Shown here: positions 63,220 to 64,000 of the stretch, piece after piece
Layout: each line of letters opens with the position of its first letter
Numbering within the stretch: position 1 is the first letter of the stretch
Source of the DNA: Bacteroidales bacterium
Lineage (GTDB): Bacteria; Bacteroidota; Bacteroidia; Bacteroidales; JAADJA01
Length of the DNA: 64,000 nucleotides
Direction: 5' to 3'
Assembly: GCA_016783885.1 (NCBI GenBank)
Contig: JADHVR010000010.1
Location: 1-64,000, forward strand
Program-made: the position numbers and the translations under genes
Notes under the pieces: generated by a model
The model's input: only the letters and a program-made list of their open reading frames with translations
Databases searched by the model: none
Told to the model about the DNA's origin: nothing

Positions 63220-64000
63220 TTAAAGTTCCCGATAAGGAATGATAAATTTAACTTTTGTACCCTTTACACTTCCATCTATATCTTTAATATCATCAATTTC
63301 CATTATGAACTGTTTTTTCTTCTGTCCCTTATTGAATACATCTATCCTTTCATTTGCAATTACTGTTGCCAGTGAAGTATGACTTTTGGGGGTTTCACTT
63401 TTTAGCTTCTTCGAGGCTTTAATACCGATCCCGTTATCCTCAACAATGAGCAAAACAGATTTTTGTTCCGCCATCAGTGTAAAGCTCACTGAAATAAATC
63501 CAGGGCCTTTCAAGTGCTTGATACCATGTTCAATTGCGTTTTCAATAAAGGGTTGTGCAAGCATTGGCGGAATTTGAATCAGATCAGTCTGAATCAATGG
63601 GTCAACATCAAGGATGTAATCAAATTTATGGTCATACCTGAGCTGTTGTAAATCGAGATAATTTTGCAGGGTTTTGATCTCTTTTTCAATGGTGATAAAT
63701 TCTTCCCTCGAATTATATAGTATAGACCTGATTAATTCTGCAAACCGGGAAAGATAGGATCCTGCTTCAAGTGGATTACTTTCAAAAATAAAACTTTGGA
63801 TCGAACTTAGTGAATTGAAAATAAAGTGAGGATTCATCTGCGATCGCAATAATTTTTGCTCAAGCAATTGAAACTGATTTTTTTCGATTATTTTCTTTTC
63901 CCTGTATTTAATGATGAATATGATGATAAGTGCTAAAAAAAGCACCTCCAGAATAATGAACCAGGTTGTTTTCCAAAATGGCGGTTTTATGATGAGATCA
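63220..64000 (-). CDS. LytS-like histidine kinase, cut by the window edge
   Basis: The frame stays open to the window end at 64000, so the N-terminus lies outside. At the edge is the end of a Y_Y_Y-like sensor and linker (IIKPPFWKTTWFIILEV), then a membrane helix (LFLALIIIFIIKYREKK). The His-kinase domain of the PF06580 type follows with H in MNPHFIFNSLSSIQSF, and the ATPase part has ENAIEHGIKH and DNGIGI. Members of this family are usually long fusions with periplasmic repeats. Partner of the LytTR regulator. Confidence 0.9.
   Translation of the reverse strand, partial: DLIIKPPFWKTTWFIILEVLFLALIIIFIIKYREKKIIEKNQFQLLEQKLLRSQMNPHFIFNSLSSIQSFIFESNPLEAGSYLSRFAELIRSILYNSREEFITIEKEIKTLQNYLDLQQLRYDHKFDYILDVDPLIQTDLIQIPPMLAQPFIENAIEHGIKHLKGPGFISVSFTLMAEQKSVLLIVEDNGIGIKASKKLKSETPKSHTSLATVIANERIDVFNKGQKKKQFIMEIDDIKDIDGSVKGTKVKFIIPYREL

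Overview
The window reads as part of a chromosome from a low-GC, probably anaerobic member of the Bacteroidota (Bacteroidales-like; not identified further). Pointers are type IX secretion (T9SS) C-terminal sorting domains, promoters of the Bacteroidetes type (a TTTG/TTG box about 18-20 bp upstream of TAnnTTTG), start codons that mostly lack Shine-Dalgarno sites, a zinc-ligand-poor TraR/DksA protein, the DAHP synthase/chorismate mutase fusion, DUF4252, DUF2723 and a C10 (streptopain) protease. It is mostly housekeeping and secretion genes, interspersed with regulatory, toxin-antitoxin and restriction genes, palindromic repeats and gene debris.

Layout. 1-366: remnants of a nucleotidyltransferase/HEPN pair. 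363-5086 (-): four coupled genes for exported proteins, ending in a modular leucine-rich-repeat protein. 5.2-8.3 kb: a radical SAM enzyme, VapBC, a small unknown gene and a DUF1848 protein. 8.5-13.9 kb (-): a two-component island with a response regulator carrying a GcvH-like domain, a sigma-54 activator and a cache/HAMP histidine kinase; a ferredoxin fragment lies just upstream. 14.3-17.5 kb: two T9SS cargo genes and a decayed copy of a sorting domain. 17.5-25.9 kb: MetK, an MFS transporter, an ECF sigma/membrane protein/DUF4252 operon, a POT transporter and a YhcC-type radical SAM protein. 26-35 kb: a 2067-residue secreted repeat protein and a secreted C10 protease that share modules and near-identical terminators. 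35-51.3 kb: IleS, DksA-like, LspA, a methyltransferase, a NUDIX fusion, RpoN, AsnS, DAHP synthase/chorismate mutase, a PrsW-like protein, DprA, a glycosyltransferase and Lgt. 51.5-53.7 kb: a convergent candidate restriction-modification pair. 53.8-57.4 kb: a DUF2723 membrane protein and tRNA-Gln. 57.4-58.1 kb: palindromic repeats and an internally deleted AAA ATPase. 58.2-62 kb: a 1291-residue repeat surface protein with a dockerin-like end. 62.3-64 kb: a LytT/LytS-type two-component pair cut by the window edge.

How parts may fit together. LspA, Lgt and the lipoprotein of the first operon belong to lipoprotein maturation. RpoN (42.9-44.4 kb) would serve the sigma-54 activator at 10.5 kb. The secreted proteins at 14.3, 16.2, 26.1 and 32.5 kb end in T9SS sorting domains.

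Most worth a second look: the GcvH-domain response regulator and its island with strong Shine-Dalgarno sites; a 106-119 bp repeat family in three copies, one of which supplies the start codon and about 20 codons of dprA; the three-module LRR protein whose N-terminal domain resembles a neighbouring operon protein; the NUDIX fusion to an RsbRD-N-like domain; and the candidate restriction-modification pair whose methyltransferase carries its own helix-turn-helix. All family names were assigned by reading motifs, without database searches.
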